Source: Narthecium ossifragum
Lineage: Eukaryota > Streptophyta > Magnoliopsida > Dioscoreales > Nartheciaceae
Length of the DNA: 64,000 nt
NCBI GenBank assembly: GCA_963920575.1
Contig: OY986971.1
Span: forward strand, 6,388,779-6,452,778
Direction of reading: 5' to 3'
In this document: positions 1-12,300 of the stretch, piece by piece
Position numbering within the stretch: position 1 is the first letter of the stretch
How the letters are laid out: every line of letters starts with the position of its first letter
The notes under the pieces: model-generated
Seen by the model: the letters and a program-made list of their open reading frames with translations, nothing else
Told to the model about the DNA's origin: nothing
Database searches by the model: none
Position numbers and translations under genes: made by a program

Positions 1-720
1 TATATGGATAAGTACAATTATATTCACATAGGATTAATTCAAGTGGCTTATAAACCACTCACCCTTCAGGGTCTTAATGCTTCGATTCTCTCATGCCTGA
101 GAGACGCTAGATGTTTAAATTGGCCACAATCCCTCATGGGAATCATGGAAACAAGTCTTAGTCATGGACCTGTCTATTTTAATGTTTATCCGAATTTAAG
201 TTTGTCCCTGACTGACCCTAATATATTAGAAGCCACTAGTCTTAATATCAAGACTCATGGCTATGAATTTTTACCTGGATCTGAGACTATTGCTATAGTC
301 TATAGAATCCATTATAAGGTCCTTAGTACCTTAGCTCCCAGAGCTAAACAATTTACTCCTCCGGAAAAAACAGTTTTAATTGAAACTAATTTACTGTCTT
401 CGCGTATTGCTACCAATAGACAGATTAAATGGGAAGAAGTTAATTTTCCAAATAACTGGATAATACCTAATGATGTCCCTCCTAGACCAATTGTTAATCA
501 ACAAATTGATCAGATTTCTCAAACTGATGATGGAGAAGTTACTATAACTTTTGATCCTAATAGTACTATTAAATTTACTGATGTTACCACTTCTTCTAGA
601 AAATCTGTGTCTAGAGAAGGAACTCCGGTTCAGGCTATTAGAATTTCTGAATCTCAAATTTCTCATGGGATTTATGAAAAGGGATCTAATACAGATTCCA
701 AAATGAGTTTCCAGTTGTAA
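1..720 (+). pseudogene. Movement protein, E1 (5' end outside window)
   Basis: This is the C-terminal part of a 30K-superfamily movement protein, which would open plasmodesmata for cell-to-cell spread. The visible frame is open from the window edge to a TAA at 718-720. E2 and E3 show that the protein starts well upstream, so the Met at position 4 is internal. The hydrophobic core segment (IHIGLIQVAYKPLTLQG) and the cysteine/tryptophan region after it match the other two copies. The tail after about residue 150 is polar and Ser/Thr-rich. The stop is directly followed by the ATG of the next ORF. The identification rests on family resemblance and position first in a caulimovirid genome. Confidence 0.75.
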
Positions 721-3700
721 ATGGATTTTAGACCTCATAGTCCCCTCAGGAAATACCTTAATAAGGAATTTCAAGAGCTTTATAACAAACAATTTCGTAA
801 TTGGTTCTTCTCAACCTTTAATGAGGGTCAGAGAAAGCATTACAAAGAACTTTATTATAGTGAATTAGAATCTAAAAATCAGATTCAATTCTTTGTTCCT
901 TAGTTCTTAAATCATTATGTTGATGAAAAAGAATCTGAAATCAACAAAATTATTGATCAAATCATTGAGGAAAATAATCCTGCGAGTATTAATGTAATTG
1001 AAGAACATTTTAAGTTCTGGAGAACATGCAGCGGCACTCAAAAGAGATCTCTGTATCCTCCGACTGAACCCCTTAAATTAGATGGAGTCTCTACTTCTAA
1101 TCTTGAAGCAACGGCTTTTATAAAGCCTATAGAAACTACTCATGAAACCTTAAAAGAGATTAATAGACTCTTTAAACAAAATAATTATTCTAATGTTTAC
1201 TTAAAAGTTATTGGGCAACAGTTAACTCGTATCGAGAAAACAGTTGAAAAACTTGTGGATAAGTTAGAATCATTGATCCCAAATCTTTCTATAGCGAAAG
1301 AAAAGGCTATAATGAATGCTAAACCATTCATAAAACCAAGTCCAGAAATCTCTGGATTTAAATTTGAAAAAGAATTTAAAGAAGAGGTAATAGAATCTCT
1401 TAGTAAACAACTAAATCAAACTCGTATTCAAGTCCTTAATAAGGATAAAACTTCTGTTGATACTGAGAATGACTCTTCTGATAATCAATTTGTAGGTGAA
1501 TCTATAAATGAGATTCTTTAAGCCGAACAACAGTTTCAACAAATAAATAAGATTGAATATAGACCTCGCAATCTTGAAAAATTTTATTATAAACGACCAT
1601 CTCCTTTGGATGTTTTATTTGAAGAAAATGAAACTTTTATTCAACAGGATTATTCTGGTAGAAATATCTATGAATGGAACATAGATGATATGAGTGATCA
1701 CCAGATTAATAATATGACACATCGTATGCTGATGTATGCTACTATTTCTAAAGGATCTGGTAATACTGACCCTAACATTGCTGCCTATTTGACATGCAGT
1801 TTTACCGGCCGTCTTAAGGGTTGGTGGGATAACTATCTCACACCAGACCAACGGACAGAAATCCTTTCTGCTGTAAAAATTGAAAATAATAGTCAACAAC
1901 AGACTGATGCTGTTTATACCATAATTTTGACTATTGTTGAACATTTTACTGGTAATATAACCAATCAGGGGGAGAAAACTAGGACACTTCTTCAAAACTT
2001 GAGATGTCCCACTCTTACCCATTTTCGTTGGTATAAAGATACTTTTCTTAATAAAGTTATGCAGCTTAATGATGCTAACAGTACTTATTGGAAGTCTAAA
2101 TTTATAGATGGTTTACCTAATCTCTTTGCTGAAAGAGTTAGAAATTATTTAAGAGAACCTGATAGTGGGACTATCTCTTACAATTCGTACACTTATAGGG
2201 CATTAATAAATGCATGCATCCATGAAGGTTTAAGCTTGTGTAATGATCTTAAGCTTAAAAATAAATTGAAGTCTCATAGACTTACTGAGAAAAAACAATT
2301 GGGTGAATTCTGTCAACAATTTGCTTTTGATGAACCTATTAAGCAAAATAAGCTTAAGAAGGAAAAGAAAGAAGATAAATCTTTCTACAAAAGAAGAAAA
2401 AAGAAATATGATTCTCAAAAGAGTAAAACTCAGAGGAAGCCTAAGGCTGACAAATCTAAAGCCAAATGTTTTAAATGTTGTAAAATTGGGCATTACGCCA
2501 ATCGATGTTATACTAAAAAAAAGATCAATGAGATAGAAGATGAAGGCTTAAAGCAATCCTTACTTAAGATTATGATAAGTAATACTGATTCGGAATCTGA
2601 AGAAAGTTACTCTTCTGAATCTACAGAAGAAGAAAAGGAATGTTCTTGTACAATTAATAATTGTACTACTAAGGATAATTCTGATTATTGGAAAGCCATT
2701 GTTGAAATGAATGGATTGTCCATTAATATGTTGTCTCTTGATAAGAACATTCTAGCAAAATTGCTTACAGAAGAAAATTTATCTTCTGACTTAAGATCGC
2801 AATTAATTGAGATTTGTCTTAAAGGAGAACAAAGGATCGAAGCTCCAAAGATAGATCATACCTATCGTCTGGCCGAAGTAATACGAAGACAACAAGAGAA
2901 AACTGTTAAAACTCTGTCTTTATCAGAGTTAAACAGAGAAGTCAATAACCTTAAAGAAGAAGTCAAACTTCTTAGAGAAGAAAATAAATATATATTTTCT
3001 ATGATCGAAGAAAGGGATCTTTCTTTAGGAGAATTTCCTCCTATTCCTGAAAAAGGGAAACAAATTGATACAGGACAGAGTTCTAAAACTCCTAATGAGT
3101 TTTTAATTCAAATGTTGCAGCAAATTACTGCTCAAAAATGGTATATCGAGATTACTCTTGTTATGCCTGATCAAGTTGTTATACCTCACCTTATAGCACT
3201 CATTGATAGTGGTGCTGATTTAAATTGTGTTCAAGAAGGAATAATACCTTCTAAATATTTTGAGAAGACCACACAAGCTCTTAGTGGCGCTAGTGGTAAT
3301 AGACTTGAAGTTAATTATAAACTTCCGAAAGCTTTAGTCTGCATACAAGAAACTTGTATACCGACTCCTTTTGTGCTTGTGAATAATCTTTCACAACATG
3401 TAATCTTGGGAACTCCTTTCTTGCATAAAATTATGCCTTTTGAAAGAGTTGACTCCTCTTGAATTAACGCCAGATATAAGGGAGAACCCATTACTTTACA
3501 GTTTATAACTGAGCCGCATACTAAAATCCTTAATGAGGTCAAAAACCTTCTTTTAAAAGAAAATCAAATTCATTTTCTCAAAGAAGAGATTTCTTATGTT
3601 CAAATTAATGAGCAATTAAAGAAACCTGCTGTCAAAGATCTTATAGACCAGATTGATAAGCAGTTTCAGGCTTCTGTATGTGGCACGGTTCCTAATGCCT

Positions 3701-5111
3701 TTTGGAATCGTAAGCAACATATAGTTGAATTGCCTTATATTGAATCCTTTAATGAAAAGGATATCCCTACTCGTGCTCGACCTTGTCAGATGAATCAAGA
3801 ATACCTTGATCTTTGCAAGAAAGAAATCACTTCTCTTATAGAGAAAAAATTGATTCGAAAATCATACTCCCCTTGGAGTTGTACAGCATTCTATGTTAAT
3901 AATGCTGCTGAAAGAGAACGAGGGGTTCCTCGTCTTGTTATTAATTTTAAGCCTCTTAATAAGGTGCTTAAATGGATTAGATATCCTATCCCTAATAAAA
4001 GGGATCTGCTTAATAGAATTTATAAAGCCAAGGTTTTTTCTAAATTTGATCTTAAATCTGGATACTGGCAGATCAAGATTGCTGAGAAAGACCGTTATAA
4101 GACGGCCTTCATTGTTCCTTTTGGGCATTCTGAATGGAATGTTATGCCATTTGGTTTGAAGAATGCTCCTTCTGAATTTCAAAATATTATGAATGAGATT
4201 TTCATTCCTTATACTAACTTCATTTTGTCTTATATTGATGATATATTAATATTTTCTGATAATATTGATCAGCATGTTAAACATTTAGATGTTTTTAGAC
4301 ATTTAGCTATAAAGAATGGATTAGTCATATCTGCTCCAAAAATGAAATTATTTCAGACTGAAATTCGTTTTCTTGGCCATAATATTTGTAAAGGAACTAT
4401 TGTTCCTATAGATAGAAGTATAGAATTTGCTTCTAAATTTCCTGATATAATCACAGACACAAATCAATTGCAAAGGTTCTTAGGAGCTTTAAATTATGTG
4501 TCTGATTATTATAAAGATTGGGCTAAGGATACAGCTCTTCTCTATAATCGTTTGAAGAAGAATCCTGATCCTTGGACTCAGGCCCATACTGAGGCTGTTA
4601 GATTAATTAAGTCTAAAGTTATTAATCTTCCTTGCACCAATTTGCTTAAACCAAAATGCAAAAAGATTGTTGAAACAGATGCCAGTAATATTGGCTATGG
4701 TGGCATTTTAAAACAAAAATGCTCTGACTCTACTAAGGAAGAGTTGGTCAGATATACATCGGGTAAGTGGAATCCTACTCAATTTAATTATTCCACTATT
4801 AAAAAAGAAATGTTATCTATTATTAAATTTTTATATAAATTTCAGGATGATCTCCTCAATCAACCATTCCTTCTTCGCATTGATTGTAGCTCTGCTAAAA
4901 GTGTCATTGAAAAAATGTTAAGAATTTAACTTCTAAGCAAATTTTTGCTCGTTGGCAAGCTGAATTAGCAGTTTTTGATTTCACTATTGAATTCATTAGA
5001 GGAAAACATAATGTTCTCCCTGATTTCTTAACTCGTGAATTTTTGCAGGGTTCCCAAGAGAAGGAATGCTCCCCCTCATTGGGGGGGGAGAGGTGGGAGA
5101 GGAATGGGTAA
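721..5111 (+). pseudogene. Coat-protease-RT-RNase H polyprotein, E1, broken
   Basis: The ORF starts at 721 directly after the movement-protein stop. In order it holds an N-terminal charged domain (721-1500), a coat region containing YEWNIDDMS (from about 1606), a Lys-rich tract and CCHC knuckle CFKCCKIGHYANRC (about 2467-2508), a coiled-coil-like KEEVKLLREENK segment, aspartic protease DSGAD (about 3205), RT with catalytic YIDD (about 4231-4242), and RNase H with TDASN (about 4678). Breaks are in-frame stops at 901-903 (TAG), 1519-1521 (TAA) and 3460-3462 (TGA), plus a small deletion near 4912 that shifts the frame before the RNase H end. The pol-type stop is near 5109. It would package and reverse-transcribe the viral RNA; here it is inactive. 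Confidence 0.85.
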
Positions 5112-6398
5112 TAGAGGAAACACTCCTCCTGTTTACCCCGCCACCTCACAGTCATCTGGTAATAGTTGGAGAACAATTCGCACAGGAAGTAATACTTCCT
5201 ATCCAAGTATTGTTCGTAATACGGCTACACAAGATATGCCAAGCAAAAATATTTCTCAAGGTAATACCTCAGAAACAAAGGAATCCTTTGCTGAGGTGGT
5301 CAAGGATAATGATCCTTTGATGATCACAAAACCAGCTCGCTGATGGTTCATATTGAATCTGAAGATATGTGTTACTTTGATAATCCAGAAAAATTGCGAC
5401 AGAAATATCTTGTCAATTGTCAATATCCTACTTCGGTATATAAACCGAGAAAGTGGATGGAGGCTCTGTTATCACAGAGAGATGTGCATTTTGAGCACTT
5501 TTATAAAAATTCTGATGATCGAAAGCAACTTGCTTATAGCAAATGCACAATCAAAGATGTGATGACTCCCAAGGAATGGGGCTTTAGTACTCATAAGCCA
5601 TTCCCCTTCAAATTGGAGAAAGAAACTTATAGTTTCAACTACTGGGATTATAAAGATGCCTTTTATCTTTCATTCTTATGCGAGAACGAAAATTTGAAAC
5701 ATACATGGTTTATCAAGCTATGTCCTGAGATCCTTCAAAAGGATATTCCAGCATGGATCTATGACTGGTGGCATAAATATGGTGCCGAATTGGATATATT
5801 GCCAGAACCAATTGCTGCTTTATATGAGAAATGGGTCTCTACCCACCCTGTTCTTCATACAAAGAAAGATGACGAGATTTTAGAGGGAATGTGTCCTCTG
5901 TACTTCTTTGCTGAAGTTGAGATCCCATGGATCTGAAAATGGTTCTGTGTCACTGGAACCGATGACTTATACCTTCCTTGCCTTATTCGAAGGTATCAAG
6001 TCAAATGGTGGAAAGGTCTTGATGTGACTACTAAGGTCTCTGAATTATTAGAGATCATAAGCATGAATAAGCATGCACTTAGCCAGAATGTGGTTCGTGA
6101 AGTTCCTATGGACAATCACATGGCGCGAGTTAAAAGAGCCTTTGAAAGGAGATTTCCTAAAGCCACGGATGAGCAAATTGCTCAACATTGCTATGATTAT
6201 ATGAAAAATCAAATCAATAATATGTTCCCTGGATCAGATAAGATCTCTATTGGATCTGATGATCCCATGCAAGATGCTCAAGACCCTTATGATAGGGATG
6301 AACAAGAAGCCTTATGGGAGCAGTTGGTGGCAGGAAAAGCACAAGGAAAGAAGCCATCAAAAGACGCACCGACTACTAGTGGGGCATCCACTAGCTAA
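5035..6398 (+). pseudogene. Last viral ORF (RGG-rich start, unknown function), E1
   Basis: This frame overlaps the pol end. It begins with a basic RGG-rich tract (WGGRGGRGMGNRGN) followed by a Ser/Thr/Asn-rich stretch. The larger second part (5343-6398) has aromatic and charged segments and a conserved C-terminal tail PTTSGASTS shared by all three copies. RGG tracts often bind nucleic acid; that role is an inference here. The breaks are a stop at 5341-5343 that shifts into the downstream frame (TGATG overlap) and a TGA at 5934-5936 replacing a tryptophan. The ATG used in E2 and E3 near the pol stop is changed in E1. No known domain was recognised. A second ORF of unknown function is reported for florendoviruses. 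Confidence 0.65.
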
Positions 6399-6625
6399 AG
6401 GAGACAAATGATTTCTCCTTTTCAGGCCATAAGCAGGGAATTGAGGCCACTCAATCGACTGCACCCTATCCAACACACGTTGTGGTGGGCCCCACTTGCA
6501 CATGGCAGACAAAGTAAAGTGGAATCCACTGGCCGACATGATAAAAAGGGAAATATTCCCTTCTCCATTATTGTACGTTGCTAGCAGGCTTACTTAGCCT
6601 CGAAGGCACCCTCTACCTCTACCTC

Positions 6626-6655
6626 TATATATGGGGAGGAACTCTTCTGAGTTCC
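6626..6655 (+). promoter_or_regulatory. Viral core promoter with TATA box and hairpin, E1
   Basis: A TATA-like TATATAT lies at 6626-6632. It is followed at 6638-6655 by an 18-nt perfect inverted repeat (GGAACTC, loop TTCT, GAGTTCC). The expected transcription start is 25-35 nt after the TATA box, at or just past the hairpin. The same arrangement occurs in E2 and E3 with compensatory base changes. Confidence 0.6.
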
Positions 6656-6723
6656 ATACACTGGTTTTCACCCCTTCTCTTCTCTTGTAACCTTCCTACT
6701 ACCATTGTAACCCTTGCCAGTGG

Positions 6724-6729
6724 AATAAA
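6724..6729 (+). terminator. Viral poly(A) signal AATAAA, E1
   Basis: AATAAA lies about 70 nt after the promoter hairpin and 200 nt before the primer site. A promoter upstream of a poly(A) signal gives a terminally redundant genomic RNA, as in caulimovirids. E2 has AATAAA at the matching place (7657-7662, minus strand); E3 has AATAAT. Confidence 0.55.
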
Positions 6730-6927
6730 AGCTCGGAGTCTTTTGCTACATCTCTTCTGTAAGTTTTTAATTCTGTCTCTTTTTATTTGAGATATTTTTT
6801 GGAAGTAATATCCAAAGGCTGGAACTTTCATAGTTCAGTTCTACCTTCCGATCTCGTCAGCCTCCTCTGGATATTGATTTCTAATCAATACCTCCTCTTC
6901 TAATCAATACCTCCCCTTCCGCCTTCC

Positions 6928-6943
6928 TGGTATCAGAGCCATG
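6928..6943 (+). other. Initiator tRNA-Met primer-binding site, E1
   Basis: TGGTATCAGAGCCATG matches the 3' end complement of plant initiator tRNA-Met, the minus-strand primer of caulimovirids. It follows the promoter and poly(A) signal and precedes a leader of about 400 nt. Confidence 0.85.
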
Positions 6944-7351
6944 TTGTGTGAGTAGTGGAGTTTTGTGGATCTGATCGATAGAATAATGTAGTTCATAAAA
7001 GAGTTTGTTTCATATATGTTCTTTCTCTTTAGTTCTGGCATGCTTAATCATAGTCGTGTTTTCTTTGGTTTTAGTCTTTGATTTTTAGGTTTTGAATCTA
7101 TTCTGTGGTTCGTCACCCAAGCTGCGTTTGGCACCATTAGCCGATGGATAGGCGTTAGGGTAAGTCCTTTAAATCGTTGGCAGACGAGCAGAAGAAACTT
7201 TAAAAACTAAAAGATCAGAGACTAAAATCATATCAAAATAAACCATTGACTGATTGGTGTTCTTAGAACTATAATAGATAGAAAAATATAAAACTTATTT
7301 TATTTTGGCGTACATCTTTCTAATCGACCATATCTGCATACCACTAGATTT

Positions 7352-7403
7352 ATGGCTACCTCCACTGCCTTAAGGAAAATTAATTCTAAAAAAGATAAGA
7401 ATA
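7352..7403 (+). pseudogene. Start of movement-protein ORF, second pass of E1
   Basis: ATG at 7352 opens a frame whose first residues match the start of the E3 movement protein (24411, minus strand). It runs into the TA-rich junction with E2 after about 17 codons. This shows that E1 continues past the primer site. Confidence 0.65.
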
Positions 7404-7446
7404 TATAATATTATATATTATATATATAGTATTGTGTGTATATATA
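7404..7446. repeat. TA-rich junction between E1 and E2
   Basis: This short stretch is almost pure A/T and separates two oppositely oriented viral copies. A similar TATATATAGTATT string occurs just outside the other end of E2 (about 15089-15101), so it may be a decayed target duplication. Confidence 0.5.
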
Positions 7447-7730
7447 TACCAGGAAGGCGGAAGGGAGGAGGTATTGATTAGAGATCAATATCTAAAGAGA
7501 CTGGCGCTCGATTCAACTGATCTGTTTGAAGAGATCGGAAGGTAGAACAGAACGTTTAACGTTCCAGCCTTTAGATATTTCTTCTAAAAAATATCTCTAA
7601 ATAAAATACAGAATTTAAAGACTTACTCAAGAGAGATGTAGCATAAACTGAAAGCTTTTATTCCACTGGCAAGGGTTACAATGGTAGTAGGAAGGTTACA
7701 AGAGAAGAGAAGGGGTGAAAACCAGTGTGT

Positions 7731-7760
7731 CGAACTCAGAAGAGTTCGGTCCCTTATATA
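7731..7760 (-). promoter_or_regulatory. Viral core promoter with TATA box and hairpin, E2
   Basis: On the minus strand TATATAA (7754-7760) is followed by an 18-nt perfect inverted repeat (7731-7748, stem CGAACTC/GAGTTCG). The outer base pair is swapped relative to E1 while pairing is kept. The poly(A) signal is at 7657-7662. Confidence 0.6.
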
Positions 7761-7981
7761 GAGACTTAGGATGCCTTTGAGGCTAAGAATGCCTGCTGGC
7801 AAAGAACAATAATTGAGAAGGGAATATTTCCCTTTATATCATGTCGGCCAGTGGATTCCACTTTGCTTTGTTTGCCATGTGCAAATGGGGCTTGCCACTA
7901 CGTGTGCTGGATAATGTGCAGTAGGTTGAGTGGCCTTTATTCCCTGCTTATGGCCTGTAAAGGAGAATCATTCTGTCTCCT

Positions 7982-9349
7982 TCAGCTAGTGGATGCCCCA
8001 CTAGTAGTTGGTGCTTCTTTTGATGGCTTCTTTCTTTGTGCTTTTCCTGCCACCAACTGATCCCATAAGGCTTCTTGTTCATCCTTATCATAAGGGTCTT
8101 GAGCATCTTGCATAGGATCTTCTGATCCGATAGATATTCTATCTGTTGGGAATGTATTATTAAATTGACTTGTCATGTATTCATAACACTTCTGAGCAAT
8201 TTGTTCATCAGAAGCTTTAGGAAATTTCCTTTGGAAAGCTTTCTTTATGCAGGCCATGTGATTGTCCACAGGGACTTCACGAACCATATTTTGGTTCAAA
8301 GCATTTTCATTTCTGCTAATTATCTCGAGTAATTCCGAGACCTTTGTAGTTACATCCAAGCCTTTCCACCATTTGACTTGATATCTTCTTTTGAGACAAG
8401 GGATGTATAATTCATCTGTTCCAGTAACACAATACCATTTCCAGATCCATGGGATCTCAACTTCAGCAAAGAAGTAAAGAGGGCACATTCCCTCTAAGAT
8501 TTCATCATCCTTCTTGGTATGAAGGATAGGATGAGTATAAACTCATTTCTCATATAAAGCTGCAATTGGCTCTGGTAATATATCCAACTCGGCACCATAT
8601 TTGTACCACCAATCATAAATCCAGGCTGGAATATCCTTATAAAGGATTTCATGACATAGTTTTATAAACCATGTATGCTTCAAGTTCTCATTCTCGCATA
8701 GGAATGAAAGATAAAATGCATCTTTGTAATCCCAGTAGTTGAAACTATAAGTTTCCTTCTCAATTTTGAAGGGGAATGGCTTATGGGTGCTGAAGCCTTA
8801 TTCCTTTGGAGTCATTATATTTTTAATTGTGCACTTGCTATAAGCAGGCGGCTTTCGATCATCGGAATTTTTTTGAAAGTGCTCAAAATAAACATCTCTC
8901 TGTGATAACAGAGACTCCATCCATTTTCTCGGTTTATATACCGAAGTAGGATATTGACAATTGTCAAGGTATTTCTGTCTCAATTTTTCTGGATTATCGA
9001 AGTAGCACATGTCTTCTGGTTCAATATGAACCATCAACTCCTAAGCTGGTTTTGTAATCATCAAAGGATCATTATCCTTGACCACTTCTGCAAAGGATTC
9101 CTTTGTCTCTGAGGTATTACCTTGAGAAATATTATTTTTCGGCATATCTTGTGTCGCCGTATTTTTCACAATATTTGTATAGGAAGTATTACTCCCTCGA
9201 CGAATGGTTCGCCAGCTATTACCAGATGCAGATGACTGTGAGGTGGTGAAGTAAATAGGAGTATTACCCCTATTACCCATTCCTCTCCCACCTCGCCCCC
9301 CCCAATGAGGGGGAGCATTCCTTCTCATGAGTACCCTGCAAAAATTCAC
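7982..9349 (-). pseudogene. Last viral ORF (RGG-rich start), E2
   Basis: This is the minus-strand counterpart of the E1 last ORF. The RGG-rich head reads MRRNAPPHWGGRGGRGMG and its probable ATG overlaps the pol end. The head and the body are in the same frame, separated only by a TAG at 9041-9043. This suggests that the family has one ORF of roughly 440 codons here. Further stops lie near 8798-8800 and 8539 (a Trp codon changed to TGA). The tail ends PTTSGASTS. The function is unknown; no known enzyme motif was seen. Confidence 0.65.
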
Positions 9350-12300
9350 GGGTTAAGAAATCAGGAAGAACATTATGTTTTCCTTTAATGAATTCAATAG
9401 AGAAATCAAAGACTGCTAATTCAGCTTGCCAGCGAGCAAAAATTTGCTTGGATGTTAGATTCTTAACATCCTTTTCAATGACAATCTTAGCAGAGCAACA
9501 GTCAATGCGAAGAAGGAATGTTTGATTAAGGAGATCGTCCTGGAATTTATATAAACATTTAATAATAGAAAGCATTTCTTTTTTAATAGTGGAGTAATTA
9601 AATTGATTAGGATTCCACTTACCGATGTATATCGGATCAACTCTTTCTTATTGGAGTCTAAGCATCTTTGTTTTAAGATGCCCCCATAGCCAATATTACT
9701 GGCATCAGTTTCCATAAATCTTCTTACACTCTGGTTTAAGCAGATTTGTGCAAGGAAGATTCTTAACCTTAGACTTAATTAGTCTAACCGCATTAGTATG
9801 AGCCTCAGTCCAAGGATCAGGATTCTTTTTTAATATATTATATAGAAGAGCTGTATCCTTAGCCCAATCTTTATAATAATCAGATATATAATTTAAAGCT
9901 CCTAAAAACCTTTGCAATTGATTTGTATCTGTAATAATATCAGGAAATTTAGAGGCAAATTCAATACTTCTATCTATAGGAACTATAGTTCCTTTACCAA
10001 TATTATGGCCAAGAAATCGAATTTCTATTTGAAATAATTTCATTTTTGGGGCAGATATTACTAACCCATTCTTTATAGCCAGATGATGAAAAACATCCAA
10101 GTGTTTTACATGCTGATCAATATTCTCAGAAAAAATCAATATAAGATAAAATGAAATTAGTATAAGGAATGAAAATCACATTCATAATATTTTGAAATTC
10201 AGAAGGAGCATTCTTTAAACCGAATGGCATAACATTCCATTCATAATGTCCAAAAGGAACAGTAAAAGCCGTTTTATAATGATCTTTTTCGACAATTTGA
10301 ATCTGCCAGTAACCAGATTTAAGATCAAATTTAGAGAAAACCTTTGCTCTATAAATTCTATTAAGTAGATCCCTCTTATTAGGGATAGGATATCTAATCC
10401 ATTTCAACACATTATTAAGGGGTTTAAAATTAATAACAAGACGAGGAACTCCTCGTTCTCTCTCAGCAGCATTATTAACATAGAATGTTGTACAACTCCA
10501 AGGGGAGTATGATTTACGAATCAATTTCTTCTCTATTAGAGAAGTGATTTCTTTTTTGCAAAGATCAAGATATTCTTGATTCATCTGACAAGGACGAGCA
10601 CGAGTAGGGATATCCTTTTCATTAAAGGATTCTTCATAAGGCAATTCAACTATATGTTGCTTACGATTCCAAAAGGCATTGGGAACCGTGCCACACACAG
10701 TAGACTGAAACTGCTTATCAATCTGATCTATCAGATCTTTGATAGCAGGTTTCTTTAGTTGTTCATAAATTTGAGAATAATAAATTTCTTCTTTAAGAAA
10801 ATGAATTTGATTTTCTTTTAAAAGAAGGTTTTTCACCTCATTAAGAATTTTTGTATGAGGTTCAGTTATGAACTGTAATGTAATGGGTTCTCCTTTATAT
10901 CTGGCATTAATCCCAGAGGAGTCAACTCTTTCCAAAGGCATATTCTTTTGTAGGAAAGGAGTTCCCAAAATGATATGTTGTGAAAGATTATTTACGACCA
11001 CAAAAGGAGTCGGTATGCAAGTTTCTTGTATACAAACTAAAGCTTTAGAAAGTTTATAATTAACTTCAAGCCTATTACCACTAGCGCCACTAAGGGCTTG
11101 CGTGGTTTTCTCGAAATATTTAGAAGGGACTATTCCTTCTTGAATACAGTTTAAATCAGCACCGCTATCAATGAGTGCGATAAGATGTGGTATAACAACT
11201 TGGTCAGGCATAACAATAGTAATCTCGATATACCACTTTTGAGCAGTAATCTGCTGCAACATTTGAACTAAAAATTCGTTTGGAATTTCAGAACTTTGTC
11301 CCGTATCAATTTGTTTCCCTTTTTCAGATATAAAAGGAAATTCTCCTAAAGAAAGATACTTATCTTCGATTACAGAAAATATATATTTATTTTTTTCTCT
11401 AAGAAGTTTAACTTCTTCTTTGAGGTTATTAACCTCTCTGTTTAACTCTGATAAAGACAAAGTTTTAACAGGTTTTTCTTGTCATCTTCGTATTACTTCG
11501 GCAAGACGATAGGTGTGGTCTATTTTTGGAGTTTCGACCCTTTGTTCACCTTTAAGACAGATCTCAATCAATTGTGATTTTAATTCAGAAGAGATATTTT
11601 CTTCTGTAAGCAATTTTGCTAAAATGCTCTTATCAAGAGACAGCATATTAATGGACAACCCATTCATTTGAACAATGGCTTTCCAATAATTAGAATTATC
11701 CTTAGTAGTATAATTATTAATTGTACAAGAACATTCCTTATCTTCTTCTGTTGATTCAAAAGAAGAGCTTTCATCAGATTCTGAATCAGTATTACTGATC
11801 ATTACTTGGTATAAGCATTTTTTCAATCCTTCATCTTCGATCTCATTGATCTTTTTCTTGGTATAGCATCGATTGGCATAATGACCAATTTTTCCACATT
11901 TAAAGCATTTAGCCTTAGATTTGTCAGCCTTAGGCTTCCTCTAAGTACTACTCCTTTGAGGATCATATTTCTTTTTTCTTCTTTTGTAGAAAGATTTATC
12001 TTCTTTCTTTTCTTTCTTAAGCTTAGTTTGCTTAATAGGTTCATCAAAAGCAAATTGTTGACAAAACTCTCCCAAATGTTTTTTCTCAGTAAGTCTATGA
12101 GACTTCAATTGGTTTTTAAGCTTAAGATCATTACACAGGCCTAATCCTTCACGGATGCATGCATTTATTAATGCCCCGTAAGTGTAGGAATTATAAGAGA
12201 TGGTACCACTATCAGGTTCTCTTAAATAATTTCTAACTCTTTCAGCAAAGAGATTAGGTAAACTGTCTATAAATTTAGACTTCCAATGAGTACTATTAGC

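Larger units (their letters stand above)
1..7403 (+). mobile_element. Endogenous caulimovirid copy E1, partial and permuted
   Basis: Integrated pararetrovirus DNA cut by the left window edge. In order it holds movement protein, coat/protease/RT/RNase H ORF, a last ORF, a promoter with TATA box, a poly(A) signal, an initiator-tRNA-Met primer site, a leader, and then the first codons of the movement-protein ORF again. So E1 covers more than the linear gene set and is broken at a different point on the circular genome from E2 and E3. No integrase domain and no long terminal repeats were seen, which fits Caulimoviridae rather than LTR retrotransposons. The gene order fits florendovirus-type endogenous viruses, but genus assignment needs an RT phylogeny. 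Stops and a frameshift make it a fossil. It is tail to tail with E2. Confidence 0.88.

Noticed and set aside
6928..6943. LTR retrotransposon reading of the three tRNA-Met primer sites
   Set aside because: No LTR pair or integrase; promoter, poly(A) signal and movement protein fit a pararetrovirus.
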